This document shows positions 38,045 through 46,289 of a DNA stretch of 64,000 nucleotides, in pieces. The notes beneath the pieces are model-generated. The model worked only from the letters and a program-made list of their open reading frames with translations. It had not been told where the DNA came from and searched no databases. The stretch lies in NCBI RefSeq assembly GCF_900177385.1, contig NZ_FXBJ01000002.1:2112001-2176000 (forward strand), written 5' to 3'. A program made the translations under genes and the position numbers. Numbering within the stretch: position 1 is the first letter of the stretch; every line of letters starts with the position of its first letter. The stretch is from Carnobacterium iners (lineage in GTDB: Bacteria > Bacillota > Bacilli > Lactobacillales > Carnobacteriaceae).

Positions 38045-38616
38045 GCAAATCCTCCTTGAAGTGCTTGATTTAAAATTGCCAATCCTTTTATTCCGCTTTT
38101 TTCAGGATGGAATTGAATACCCAAAATATTATCCTTTTGCACGATTGCTACTACTTCTTGCCCATAATCAGCTGTAGCGATAATGTTTTCTTTGGTGACT
38201 ACTTTATAGGAATGAATGAAATATACATCTCCATTTAAAATTGGAAGAGTTGATTGCAACGCATTCCATCCGAGATGGGGTACGGGATACGGGCTAATGA
38301 TTCTTTCAACTGTACCGGGCAGAAAGCCAAGACCGTCGATATTCCCTTCTTCACTGTGTTGAAACAACAACTGCATGCCAAGGCAAATCCCTACCAATAG
38401 TTTTGTTTCCTTTAACTCATTCAATAAAGGAAGCAGGTCTTGTGCTTGAATTCGTTCCATGGCATCTTTGAAGTGTCCAACACCTGGCAAGATAATAGTG
38501 TCTGCCTGTCGAAGGGCATCTTCCTCTTTGGTTACTTCTACCTCATAGCCCAGAAAACGGATGGCATTAGTTAAATTAGCAATGTTTCCCAAACCATAAT
38601 CCATAATCGCTATCAT
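38041..38616 (-). CDS. hisH: Imidazole glycerol phosphate synthase glutaminase subunit HisH
   Basis: 191-residue class I glutamine amidotransferase that supplies ammonia to HisF. The nucleophile Cys is in GICLGMQLLF near residue 78, and the His-Glu pair in FHPEKSG near 172. The oxyanion-strand motif PGVGHFKDAM departs slightly from the family (usually GVGAF). Frame intact; ATG behind AAAGGAGTGATTGA, overlapping the end of the shortened hisB. Overlaps hisA by 4 bases. Confidence 0.9.
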   Translation of the reverse strand: MIAIMDYGLGNIANLTNAIRFLGYEVEVTKEEDALRQADTIILPGVGHFKDAMERIQAQDLLPLLNELKETKLLVGICLGMQLLFQHSEEGNIDGLGFLPGTVERIISPYPVPHLGWNALQSTLPILNGDVYFIHSYKVVTKENIIATADYGQEVVAIVQKDNILGIQFHPEKSGIKGLAILNQALQGGFA

Positions 38617-38990
38617 TCAATCACTCCTTTTGAAAAATCTACATCCAAGTACAAATAAGAGCGTCTTCTGATATCGGTCACTAATCGAGCCAATGTTTCG
38701 TCCATCGATACATTGGTTGTACCATAATATGTTATACTCTCTTTTTCTTTACCCAGCTCAGTCAACAATTGTCCCAATACGATACCAACATCTTCAGTTG
38801 TACGGTGAGAATCCATATCTGTATCGCCATCGACTATCAAATTTAGTACAAAATGGCTGTGAAAAGCAAATAAATCCAGCATATAGTTCAAAAAACTAAC
38901 TTCCGTTTCAATGCTAGACGGATCTAAACCTTGTTTTAATGACATACTGCTTTTTGTTTCTTTGGTATTGCGTTCTATAAATACTATCAT
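38613..38990 (-). pseudogene. hisB: hisB with in-frame internal deletion (imidazoleglycerol-phosphate dehydratase)
   Basis: 125 residues instead of about 195. The first part follows HisB (IERNTKETKSSMSL, FLNYMLDLFAFHSHF, MDSHRTTEDVGIVLGQ, VSMDETLARLVTDI) up to YLDVDF. It then jumps to SKGVIE, which looks like the ordinary C-terminal end of HisB, so about 70 codons including the second metal-binding HH repeat are gone without shifting frame. Key His residues are also replaced in what remains (FLNYML for FFDHML; SHRT for HHT). Surely inactive as dehydratase. The hisH ribosome site at its end is preserved. Confidence 0.88.
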
Positions 38991-39121
38991 TGTCTTCTCT
39001 CCATTCTTTTATAATTGATTCAAGTTGTGTTAATTATTCGTCTGTCCATTATTGAATAGTGAATAGCCTTTTACAGTAACGAATGGGACGAATCAAGATA
39101 CATTATCGGCTAGAATCCTCT

Positions 39122-39397
39122 TTATCGAATGTACTCTCCTAATTCCAAGGCGACTTCATCGTAAGTAAAAACGAAGTTCGCTTCATTCGATAGTACAGTC
39201 ATCATATCACTGACTTCTTTCTCAAAAATATCTTTCAATTTTCCAGCTAACTTTCTTTGATTATTCATAAAGGTTCCTAATTTAGTTGTATTCTTGAATA
39301 AGTATTCTGACTTGTTCCACAAACTGTGACACCCATGAGTAATGACATTAGTACGGCAATTATCCAAAAGCTACTTAATTTCTTCTTTATCTTACAT
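39122..39397 (-). pseudogene. Fragments following the His T-box: lipoprotein signal peptide remnant and unidentified tail
   Basis: From ATG 39397, dropping one extra T gives MKIKKKLSSFWIIAVLMSLL, then MGVTVCGTSQNT: a lipoprotein signal peptide with a possible lipobox Cys, ending at a stop at 39277. In another frame, 39122-39268 reads MNNQRKLAGKLKDIFEKEVS and continues to LGEYIR. I do not recognise the latter. T-box(His) leaders often precede amino-acid ABC transporters, so this may be the wreck of a histidine-uptake binding protein (inference). An 81-residue reading from 39367 exists but spans both frames. Confidence 0.45.
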
Positions 39398-39449
39398 TCT
39401 TCCTATATCTTTTAAAATTTTGAACCTAGAATTTATATCGCAAAACGGT

Positions 39450-39660
39450 TAAAAAAACTCCCGTGGTTCCACCTCAATTTATTGATGCTTCACAGTATCA
39501 ATCTCAAAAAGTACTATCATACTTTTGCACTGTAACGGGTGCGAGTCCCGAATCCAACTACTCCCAAAAAATGGTTTCACCGATTAGCTCAAAGATGTGT
39601 TCAATACACTTGTTTATGTGCTCTCACCAACCGCACACTCTCTGATAAACAACCTGTATC
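39450..39660 (-). promoter_or_regulatory. T-box leader, histidine specifier
   Basis: On the minus strand the T-box core GAGGTGGAACCACGGGAG lies at 39458-39475. Upstream there is a stem I with CAGAGAGTG and GGTTGGTGAGAGC elements. The specifier region reads GAACACATC, in which CAC (39597-39599) is a His codon. CCCGT upstream can pair with ACGGG of the T-box end, directly followed by seven T, giving a terminator alternative. This matches a tRNA-His-sensing leader for his biosynthesis or uptake genes. Confidence 0.88.
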
Positions 39661-39696
39661 TACTCTTTCTTTTCAAAGCCTATGTTTTTCTATTTG

Positions 39697-39740
39697 TTTT
39701 GTAATTGTTTTGTAATTGTTTTGTAATTGTTTTGTAATTG
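39697..39740. repeat. Four tandem copies of an 11-base unit
   Basis: TTTTGTAATTG is repeated four times without mismatch (39697, 39708, 39719, 39730). It lies at the presumed 5' end of the T-box transcript, between the promoter and stem I. Confidence 0.95.
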
Positions 39741-39746
39741 TCACCT

Positions 39747-39775
39747 AATTTATCATATAAAAAATGATTTGTAAA
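39747..39775 (-). promoter_or_regulatory. Probable promoter of the T-box/his transcript
   Basis: Minus strand TTTACA (39770-39775) and TAAATT (39747-39752) with 17 bases between; an alternative -10 TATGAT overlaps at 39752-39757. Confidence 0.45.
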
Positions 39776-39967
39776 TAAAAAAGAATTTTGATAGTTTCAA
39801 TCAAAAGGAATTTCTTTTTTAACATAGAAGGTATCTCGTTCAACCAGATTGTATTTTTTTATTCATACTTTTATTTTTAATAACTTAACTAATTCCTGAA
39901 TAATTCATAGATTTTTTCAAAAGCTACTTAATGTTTGTTGTGGCGCTACTTTTTATTTAATTTTCTT

Positions 39968-40100
39968 GCACCCTTTGGGTGTGAAAAAAGAACCCCAATC
40001 TGTTATGGTTAAAGCGACTAAACTAAACCATGAAAGGGATTCTCTAAATGGCTACATTACACGAAAATCACTCTGTCCAAAAAGCTACAATTTCCAGTTA
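39968..40100 (+). mobile_element. 5' end remnant of an IS1380-family element
   Basis: CACCCTTTGGGTGTGAAAAAAGAACCCC-like sequence at about 39970-39996 matches, on the other strand, the outer end of the IS1380 element at 47728-47757 (GGGGTTCTTTTTTCA next to a short CACC/GGGTG palindrome). It is followed by AAAGGGATTCTCTAA and an ATG at 40049 reading MATLHENHSVQKATIS, like the start of such transposases, then a stop. The rest of the element is missing. The gap around it (39776-40385) holds no other gene I can support; a weak TTTTGAT/ATCAAAA hairpin lies at 39783-39806. Confidence 0.6.
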
Positions 40101-40385
40101 AAAGGTAATGATTATAAAAAAAGAAGTAAAGAACGAAAAAATAGTAAAATAATTTCATGAGAAATAACACATAACAAAATATACTAAATTTTTGAAAAGT
40201 ATGAATCATTCAGGATAGAATAGGTTTATTAAATTAATTTTTAGTAATATAAGAATACAAATAATATGGAGCGTTATCGATGACCATTGTGCTTAATTTA
40301 TTTAACAGATAGGATACATAAAATGACATAGAATAGTATATAAAGAACCTTATTAAATCAAGGTTTTTTTTCATCTTAAAATTAA

Positions 40386-40412
40386 AAATCAGACACAAAA
40401 TGTATCTGATTT
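40386..40412 (-). terminator. Terminator after the Xre-type regulator
   Basis: Minus strand AAATCAGATACA / TGTGTCTGATTT (one wobble, 3-base loop) followed by TTAATTTT, 17 bases beyond the gene. Confidence 0.75.
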
Positions 40413-40428
40413 CTTTTATAATCATTGT

Positions 40429-40617
40429 TTAATCTTTAAAAATATCATCAACGGTCGTCTCGAGAACCTGAGCTAACTCAAATGCCAATTTTAAAGTTGG
40501 ATCATATCGATCATTTTCAATCGCATTAATTGTTTGTCGAGTGACGCTACACTTTTTTGCTAAAGCCTCTTGTGTAAGTTTTTTATCTTTTCGGAGTTCA
40601 AAAATTTTATTTTTCAT
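40429..40617 (-). CDS. Small Xre-family (Cro/CI-type) transcriptional regulator
   Basis: 62 residues forming one helix-turn-helix domain: LTQEALAKKCSVTRQTINAIENDRYDPTLKLAFELAQVL, ending VDDIFKD. Such stand-alone HTH proteins often regulate the membrane protein encoded with them. It overlaps the end of the upstream membrane-protein gene by 11 bases, so the two form a unit. The target is likely its own promoter. No toxin motif is visible. Confidence 0.85.
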   Translation of the reverse strand: MKNKIFELRKDKKLTQEALAKKCSVTRQTINAIENDRYDPTLKLAFELAQVLETTVDDIFKD

Positions 40618-40939
40618 AGCTACTCATTTTACGACTATAAATCCAGTAATATATAAAATAACTAACAATCACAATTAACAAATAAAATAACTCCGGATAA
40701 TTAAACTCTACCATTGCTAAACGCTCATCATTCAAGTTAAAGAAATTGAAAACAAAGTTAATAATGAAAAACATTATTAGTAATAACCAACTACTTACAA
40801 TCGCTTTATGTTTAATCAACTGTGAACGTTCGTCGTCCTTTTTACTTGTAACACCGTATTCATTATTTCCAGTCAACCAACCAATAACAAAAAACATAAT
40901 TAAACCAACTACAAAAGTAATTATCCACCTGATTAACAA
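40607..40939 (-). CDS. Small membrane protein paired with the HTH regulator
   Basis: 110 residues. Three to four hydrophobic helices: about 4-22, 47-66 and 83-102, with a charged loop KKDDERSQLIKHKA between the first two. DUF2178-like proteins found beside Xre regulators have the same layout and the DERS...I..KA loop. Start TTG at 40939 with GAGGTG six bases upstream. Function unknown; the pairing suggests a signalling or stress module. Confidence 0.7.
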   Translation of the reverse strand: MLIRWIITFVVGLIMFFVIGWLTGNNEYGVTSKKDDERSQLIKHKAIVSSWLLLIMFFIINFVFNFFNLNDERLAMVEFNYPELFYLLIVIVSYFIYYWIYSRKMSSYEK

Positions 40940-41263
40940 TCAAATCACCTCACTAAAATGTAAAAAACTCTTTCCACTTAACTTTATAATAATAACTTCT
41001 TAATGTCAACAACTCTTTACATCTAATAAGTGTACTATCTTACTAAATTGGCCCGGTTATTGAATATTGAGTAAAGTAGAATATCTTCGGCATAACTTAC
41101 ACTCTAGTTGAGTTTTACATATTCATCACACTTTGTTAGATACATGAAATCTTATAGAATCATGTATTGATTGAATGAACCTTTAACACTTTTAGCGTAT
41201 TGAAGTTCTTTTTTAGTAAAGATAATTTCTATCATCTTTCTACTTTTAACGAGTTAGCAGTGT

Positions 41264-41292
41264 ATACAAAGTAGATACTCTTCTGGTATAAT
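41264..41292 (+). promoter_or_regulatory. Probable promoter of mazEF
   Basis: A perfect TATAAT (41287-41292) lies 25 bases before the mazE start. The -35 region is weak (ATACAA or TATACA). A GTATAC palindrome at 41262-41267 could be part of an autorepression operator. The 41-41.26 kb stretch upstream holds no gene I can support. Confidence 0.5.
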
Positions 41293-41317
41293 GAATAAAA
41301 GAAAGGAAGGGATTTTA

Positions 41318-41560
41318 ATGATTAAGCTACCAGTTAAGCAGTGGGGAAACAGTCAGGCAATACGTTTACCAAAAAGCCTATTAGAAGCATTGGAAGCAGA
41401 AAAAGATGATGACTTAAATGTAGAAGTTATTAATCATTCGATTATATTAACCAAAGCAGAAAAAGAAGTCACGTTTGAAGAACTTTTTAAAGACTACAGT
41501 AAAGAAAAATTCACTACAGAAATACAAAGTTTTTCTCCTGTAGGAAATGAAAAATGGTAA
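41318..41560 (+). CDS. mazE: MazE-type antitoxin (AbrB/SpoVT fold)
   Basis: 80 residues. KLPVKQWGNSQAIRLPKSLLEAL is the swapped-hairpin DNA-binding domain of MazE/AbrB antitoxins; the acidic C-terminal tail (EVTFEELFKDYSKEK) would occupy the toxin. Start ATG at 41318 with AAAGGAAGGG upstream; an in-frame ATG nine codons earlier has no ribosome site. The gene overlaps the toxin gene by 7 bases. Confidence 0.88.
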   Translation: MIKLPVKQWGNSQAIRLPKSLLEALEAEKDDDLNVEVINHSIILTKAEKEVTFEELFKDYSKEKFTTEIQSFSPVGNEKW

Positions 41561-41892
41561 AACAAGGCGATATTGTTAAGATAAATTTAGAGCCTAAACA
41601 AGGACATGAGCAACAAGGATACAGACCTTATATTTGCTTAAGTTATCATGGTGTCAGTGACTATGCTAATATAGCGGTCTTTGCTCCAATATCAAACACA
41701 GAACGCAACTATCCTTTATATATCCCCTTAAAAGGTACGAAATCTTCAGGAAAAATTTTGTTAGATCAATTAGTTACCATTGATTACAACGCAAAAGAAT
41801 ATAGTTACATTGAAACTGTTCCAGAGAAATTGAAAAATGAATTATTAATAAAGGTAAAAGTAATCTTTCAAAAAAATGAAAAGATAAAGTGA
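41554..41892 (+). CDS. mazF: MazF/PemK-type mRNA endonuclease toxin
   Basis: 112 residues. The N-terminal GDIVKINLEPKQGHEQQGYRPYICLS is the conserved MazF strand with the Glu-Gly-Arg-Pro region (here QGYRP); IAVFAPISNT and KSSGKILLDQLVTIDY match the middle part with the catalytic-region Asp-Gln. It cleaves mRNA at short sequences; which one is not predictable. ATG overlaps the antitoxin end. Confidence 0.88.
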   Translation: MVKQGDIVKINLEPKQGHEQQGYRPYICLSYHGVSDYANIAVFAPISNTERNYPLYIPLKGTKSSGKILLDQLVTIDYNAKEYSYIETVPEKLKNELLIKVKVIFQKNEKIK

Positions 41893-42443
41893 TAAAGTAG
41901 TCTTAACAATGAAAATTATCATTTAGCAATGAAGGCTATTAACGTTTAAAAGGACTCAATCGCTTAAAAAGCAGTAGAGTCTTTGTTGCTATTATTCAGG
42001 TAGTGGTTGGTTTGTTAAGTTTTTTCAAATACACATTATATTTCACTACTTTTCTTAATAAATAACAATTTTTTCTAAATATATTATAACATTTTGTACT
42101 ATTAACAACGCGTTCAATATTCTTTATTACATAGGTTAGGTTGTTAAAATAAAACACTGTTCTATCAAGTTTTATTTCCTGGCGTCCGAAAACAAAGATT
42201 CTAATTATACACCTTACTAAGAATGATAGTTATCATTTTTTTATACTACTTTAATAAAATTAGAGTTTTTGAATTGTTTCAAATAATAGAATCTAAGGAA
42301 CATTTTATCGCCTCTTAGGAGTTAACTACATTTTTCCAAAAATGACTTTTATCAGCCTAATTGTAAAATTGATTTCATTAATATCTTGGAGTAAAGATGA
42401 AACGTAATATCTTTTTTTCATAATCTTATTAATTTATTTAAAA
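41893..42443. other. Gene-free AT-rich stretch between mazF and opuCD
   Basis: No gene supported. One item stands out: AATGATAGTTATCATT at 42222-42237, a 7-2-7 palindrome followed by T6, which could be a short hairpin terminator or a metalloregulator-like operator. An imperfect stem AAGGACTC / GAGTCTTT lies at about 41950-41982. Confidence 0.5.
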
Positions 42444-42478
42444 ATACAACCTCCAAAAACAAGTTTCGGAGGTTGTAT
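42444..42478 (-). terminator. Terminator of the opuC operon
   Basis: Minus strand ATACAACCTCC / GGAGGTTGTAT, an 11-bp perfect stem with a 13-base loop, followed by TTTTAAAT, just beyond opuCD. Confidence 0.88.
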
Positions 42479-42506
42479 TATTCTTTTACGTACATATATT
42501 TTTTAT

Positions 42507-43175
42507 CTAGCCACGTACTTTACGTGTAGGATCTAATTTCTTTTCAATTACTCCCAGCACAAAATCACTAATAATAGCCATTAATGCTGTTGGTATAGCG
42601 CCAGATAATATAATAGCCCCTCCATCAGTAGCATTAACTCCACGTGTTATAATATCACCTAGACCCCCTGCTCCAATAAAGGTTCCAATCGCAGTGATAC
42701 CAATTCCAACAACTAGTGCATTACGAATGCCAGCCATGATAACAGATAGCGATAATGGTAATTCAATCATAAAAGTTAACTGTAATCTTGTCATTCCCAT
42801 ACCTTTTCCTGAATCCAAAACATTGTTATCAACGTTTTTTACTCCTGTATACGTGTTTTTTATAATTGGCAATAAAGAATATAAAAATACGGTAACAATA
42901 ACTGTCGTTGTACCGAGCCCTAATCCAAGCATTAAAATAGAGAGCATAGCTAAGGATGGGATAGTCTGAATCACATTAGCTATCCCGATAACCCAATTTG
43001 CTAACTTTCCTCGACGGGAAATCAAAAACCCTATCGGAATACCGATAATTGCTGCAAAAAGGACACCGTAGATAGAGATTAAAAAATGTCGTGAAAATTG
43101 CTCCCAAATATAAAAACCATTTTCACTAAAGTAATACCATAATTGTTCCCATAGGCCTAACTCTGAAACATCCAT
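42507..43175 (-). CDS. opuCD: Glycine betaine/carnitine/choline ABC permease OpuCD
   Basis: 222 residues with six membrane helices and the inner-membrane permease signature ([28 protein letters not shown]). Second permease of an OpuC-type osmoprotectant transporter. It ends the operon, two bases after opuCC. N-terminus lacks a signal; ATG at 43175. Confidence 0.92.
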   Translation of the reverse strand: MDVSELGLWEQLWYYFSENGFYIWEQFSRHFLISIYGVLFAAIIGIPIGFLISRRGKLANWVIGIANVIQTIPSLAMLSILMLGLGLGTTTVIVTVFLYSLLPIIKNTYTGVKNVDNNVLDSGKGMGMTRLQLTFMIELPLSLSVIMAGIRNALVVGIGITAIGTFIGAGGLGDIITRGVNATDGGAIILSGAIPTALMAIISDFVLGVIEKKLDPTRKVRG

Positions 43176-43177
43176 CG

Positions 43178-44116
43178 TTATTCAGCCCCCTTTTTATCTT
43201 CGAAAAAATTATTTTCGTCAAGAAAATTTCGTGCAACTGTTTTAGGCTCTAACAAATCATTGTCTGCACTAAAATTCATTTCTTGCATTTTTTCTGTTGA
43301 GATCGTGTCTTTTAATTTTAATAAAATATCATTTAATTCTGGATATTCTTTTAAAACTTGGTTTGATGCAACGGGACTAGCATCATACGGTGGAAATAAC
43401 TGTTTGTCATCTTCTAAAACAACTAAGTCATAACTTTTTATTCTTCCATCTGTTGAATAACCTAGAACAACGTCCATTTTATCTGCCTCTAAAGCATCAT
43501 AAACTAGGCCAATTTGCATAGGATACACACGATTAAAGTCAAAGCCATATGTGTTTACGAAAGCATCGTATCCATCACCTTTTCTTTCCATCCATGAAGT
43601 ATCAGCCCCCAGGTTAAGTTCTGAGATACTGTCTTTTAAATCGCTAATTGTTTTAAGTCCATATTTTTCAGAAGTTTCTTTTGTCACCATGAATGCGTAA
43701 GAGTTTGAAAAACCATAGCTTGGAAACCACTTTTGATCAAATTCTGTTTCAAATCCCTCTACAACAGTATCAAACGCTTTAATAGGATCTGTTATAGGGT
43801 CTAAAGCCAATTCACCTGTCAAAGAAGTCCCTGTATAACGAGCCCCTGATACGTTTGCATCTCCGCCAATTAATGCTTGATGATTTAGTGTAGATGAACC
43901 TAAATTATTAATAATTCCTGCATCAACATCTAAATAGTGCTCAACCATACCCTCGACAATAAAGGCTAAAATCTGTGTTTCGGAAGTCGTACCTCCTGTA
44001 ATGATAATACCTTCTCCATCAAGCCCTCCACCTAAGCCCGGAAGTGAACAACTGCTTAATACAACAGTTGCAAAAAGAAGAATCACAATTTTTTTAAATT
44101 TATTGATTGTGTTCAT
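43178..44116 (-). CDS. opuCC: Osmoprotectant-binding lipoprotein OpuCC
   Basis: 312 residues. A signal peptide with lipobox LSSC places the mature N-terminal Cys at about residue 23; the mature part begins SLPGLGG. The rest is the OsmF/OpuCC-type binding protein (IIITGGTTSETQILAFIVEG, LNHQALIGGDANVSGARYTGT). It delivers quaternary ammonium compounds to OpuCB-OpuCD. Between the two permease genes, as in Bacillus and Listeria. Confidence 0.92.
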   Translation of the reverse strand: MNTINKFKKIVILLFATVVLSSCSLPGLGGGLDGEGIIITGGTTSETQILAFIVEGMVEHYLDVDAGIINNLGSSTLNHQALIGGDANVSGARYTGTSLTGELALDPITDPIKAFDTVVEGFETEFDQKWFPSYGFSNSYAFMVTKETSEKYGLKTISDLKDSISELNLGADTSWMERKGDGYDAFVNTYGFDFNRVYPMQIGLVYDALEADKMDVVLGYSTDGRIKSYDLVVLEDDKQLFPPYDASPVASNQVLKEYPELNDILLKLKDTISTEKMQEMNFSADNDLLEPKTVARNFLDENNFFEDKKGAE

Positions 44117-44138
44117 TATTTAAAAACCTCCTATATTT

Positions 44139-44762
44139 TTATGCTTGAGCGAGTGTTACTTTTTCCTCTAGTTTTCCTAATAAAAAATCTATTATTAATG
44201 CCATTAATGTCACCGGTATCGTTCCGGCAAGAATAAATTCAGTACTAAACACATTTAATCCATTAAAAATAAAGTCTCCTAATCCACCAGCTCCGATATA
44301 AGAGGCTAATGCGGCCCATGCTATCACGTATACTCCAGAAAGACGGATACCAGCCATTATCACAGGTGCTGCTTGCGGCAATTCTACAAGCCGAATTAAA
44401 TCTATATCTGTCATTCCCATACCTTTACCGGCATCTTTTAAACCTGCATCTACTCCTTGTACTCCAATAAACGTATTTCTTAAAATTGGCAGTAATGAAT
44501 AGATAAATAATGCGACGATGGCAGGGATTTTTCCAATACCTAAAATTGGAATCATCAAAGCTAATAAAGCTAAAGAGGGAACCGTTTGTAAAATTGTTGC
44601 TAATCCAATAATAAATGATGATAATCTTTTAAACCGAGTTAGTACAATACCTAGAGGAACTGCTACGATAACTCCAAGAAACAAAGCAATCATAGAAATA
44701 TAGAGGTGTTCCCAAGTTTTTAACAATAGGTCAGAACCATTGTTTACAAAAAAATCAACCAT
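44139..44762 (-). CDS. opuCB: Glycine betaine/carnitine/choline ABC permease OpuCB
   Basis: 207 residues, five to six membrane helices and the permease loop [30 protein letters not shown]. First permease of the OpuC system; pairs with OpuCD. ATG at 44762, 12 bases after opuCA. Confidence 0.92.
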   Translation of the reverse strand: MVDFFVNNGSDLLLKTWEHLYISMIALFLGVIVAVPLGIVLTRFKRLSSFIIGLATILQTVPSLALLALMIPILGIGKIPAIVALFIYSLLPILRNTFIGVQGVDAGLKDAGKGMGMTDIDLIRLVELPQAAPVIMAGIRLSGVYVIAWAALASYIGAGGLGDFIFNGLNVFSTEFILAGTIPVTLMALIIDFLLGKLEEKVTLAQA

Positions 44763-44774
44763 ATCTCTTCCCTC

Positions 44775-45959
44775 CTATTCTTTACTTTCTTTTGCTGTCA
44801 TCGATTCCATCTTATTTCCGTCAGGGATATCAGCTTCGTCGCTATCGCCCCAAATCGTATCATAAACAATATCCACTAGCGATGCGCGTGTAACAATTCC
44901 TACCAAGTGATTGTTTTCATCTACAACAGGTACATTTTTAAAGCCCCGTTTTAGAATACGCTGAACAGTGTCTCTCAAAAGAGTTTCTTTTCTTACAAAA
45001 TAAACTTTGTTAGACATAATATCTCCAACACTCGTAGCTTTTTTTCTGTTTAAATCGATACTTTCAATATCAACAAAACCTTTAAGTACACCCGCGTCAT
45101 CTGTTACCAATAATGTATCTACACGACGATCGCGCATGATTTTAATCGCGTCTGAAATAGATTTTCCAGGTGTGACAGATGCTGGATTTTTTAACATGAC
45201 TTGTTCAACTGTTTGGATATTTGGTCTTGCTTGTATTAAGCGATCTTCGCCAATAAAATCTTCAACAAATTGATTAGCTGGAGCTGATAAAATATTATCC
45301 GGAGTATCGAATTGAACGACTTTTCCTTCTTGCATAATAACGATTCTATCTGCTAATTTTAAGGCCTCATCCATATCATGAGTAACAAATACGATTGTTT
45401 TATCTAATTCTTTTTGTAGTTCTTTAAGTAATTCTTGTAAGGAGTCTCTTGTAATCGGATCTAATGCACCAAATGGCTCATCCATTAAAATAATATCTTG
45501 ATCAGCTGCTAGTGCACGAATAACACCTATTCTTTGTTGCTGACCTCCAGAAAGTTCTGATGGATACCGATCCAAGAAATCTAACGGTAAATCCACTTTT
45601 TTTATAAGATCTTCTGCTATTGCTCTTTGCTTTTTTAGAGGCCATTTCATTAATCGAGGAACTAACACAATGTTATTAAATATTGTCATATGAGGCATCA
45701 AGCCGATTTGTTGAATTACATAGCCAATTTTACGTCGCAACTTTACTGGATCTTGTTTCATAATATCTTCACCATTAATTAAAATCTGACCAGATGTGGG
45801 CTCAATCATTCGATTAATCATTCTCATGGATGTTGTTTTGCCACTACCACTCGTACCGATAAAAACAATAAACTCTCCTTTATTAAAAAAAAGATTGATA
45901 TTTTCTACAGCTTTCTTGCCGCCTTTGTAGACTTTTGAAATATTTTTAAATTCAATCAT
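44775..45959 (-). CDS. opuCA: Osmoprotectant ABC transporter ATPase OpuCA with CBS domains
   Basis: 394 residues. Walker A GTSGSGKTT near 35-43, signature LSGGQQQRIGV, Walker B IILMDEPFGALDP. Two CBS domains at about 250-370 (VEQVMLKNPASVT; VGDIMSNKVYFV) may sense ionic strength or a nucleotide. Start ATG at 45959 (MIEFKNISKVYKGGKK) behind GAGGGTGG; a GTG three codons earlier is possible. First gene of opuCABCD. Confidence 0.94.
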   Translation of the reverse strand: MIEFKNISKVYKGGKKAVENINLFFNKGEFIVFIGTSGSGKTTSMRMINRMIEPTSGQILINGEDIMKQDPVKLRRKIGYVIQQIGLMPHMTIFNNIVLVPRLMKWPLKKQRAIAEDLIKKVDLPLDFLDRYPSELSGGQQQRIGVIRALAADQDIILMDEPFGALDPITRDSLQELLKELQKELDKTIVFVTHDMDEALKLADRIVIMQEGKVVQFDTPDNILSAPANQFVEDFIGEDRLIQARPNIQTVEQVMLKNPASVTPGKSISDAIKIMRDRRVDTLLVTDDAGVLKGFVDIESIDLNRKKATSVGDIMSNKVYFVRKETLLRDTVQRILKRGFKNVPVVDENNHLVGIVTRASLVDIVYDTIWGDSDEADIPDGNKMESMTAKESKE

Positions 45960-46020
45960 CGTTTCCACCCTCTTTTTTAATTTTCATTTCTTTTATAAAA
46001 AACTCAGATAGTACAGCCTT

Positions 46021-46049
46021 ATTATCCATTAAATAGCCTACATTATCAA
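46021..46049 (-). promoter_or_regulatory. Probable promoter of opuC
   Basis: Minus strand TTGATA (46044-46049) and GATAAT (46021-46026), 17 bases apart, about 60 bases upstream of opuCA. The stretch 46050-46359 beyond it is very AT-rich and shows no gene. Confidence 0.55.
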
Positions 46050-46289
46050 ATTTAACTTTTTCATTTGATATAATTAGTTAAAAATATCTTGTTTTTCATA
46101 ATCTTCTAAACCCTTTCTTAAGCTCTTTACTCTTTTTAATTTAACTATAATTCATATCTTTAATTTTTTTGTTATTTTTAATCAATTAACGCATTTCTTT
46201 CAATTTTTTTAAATTAACGTTTAATTATTTTGTTTTTTAATTTTTGGTATTTAATTCATTTATTTATCGGTTTCTCATTAGGAAAGTAC

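Noticed and set aside
39463-39645. Plus-strand open frame of 60 residues
   Set aside because: It lies entirely within the T-box leader of the opposite strand, has no ribosome site and no recognisable protein features.
39697-39740. CRISPR-like tandem repeats
   Set aside because: Units are only 11 bases and directly adjacent, with no spacers; no cas genes are present.
39966-40160. Plus-strand frame of 64 residues as a gene
   Set aside because: It crosses the end of an IS1380 remnant in a different frame from the transposase start and has no ribosome site.
40234-40425. Minus-strand 63-residue hydrophobic frame
   Set aside because: It starts in the tail of the HTH gene terminator region, covers the hairpin itself and lacks a ribosome site.
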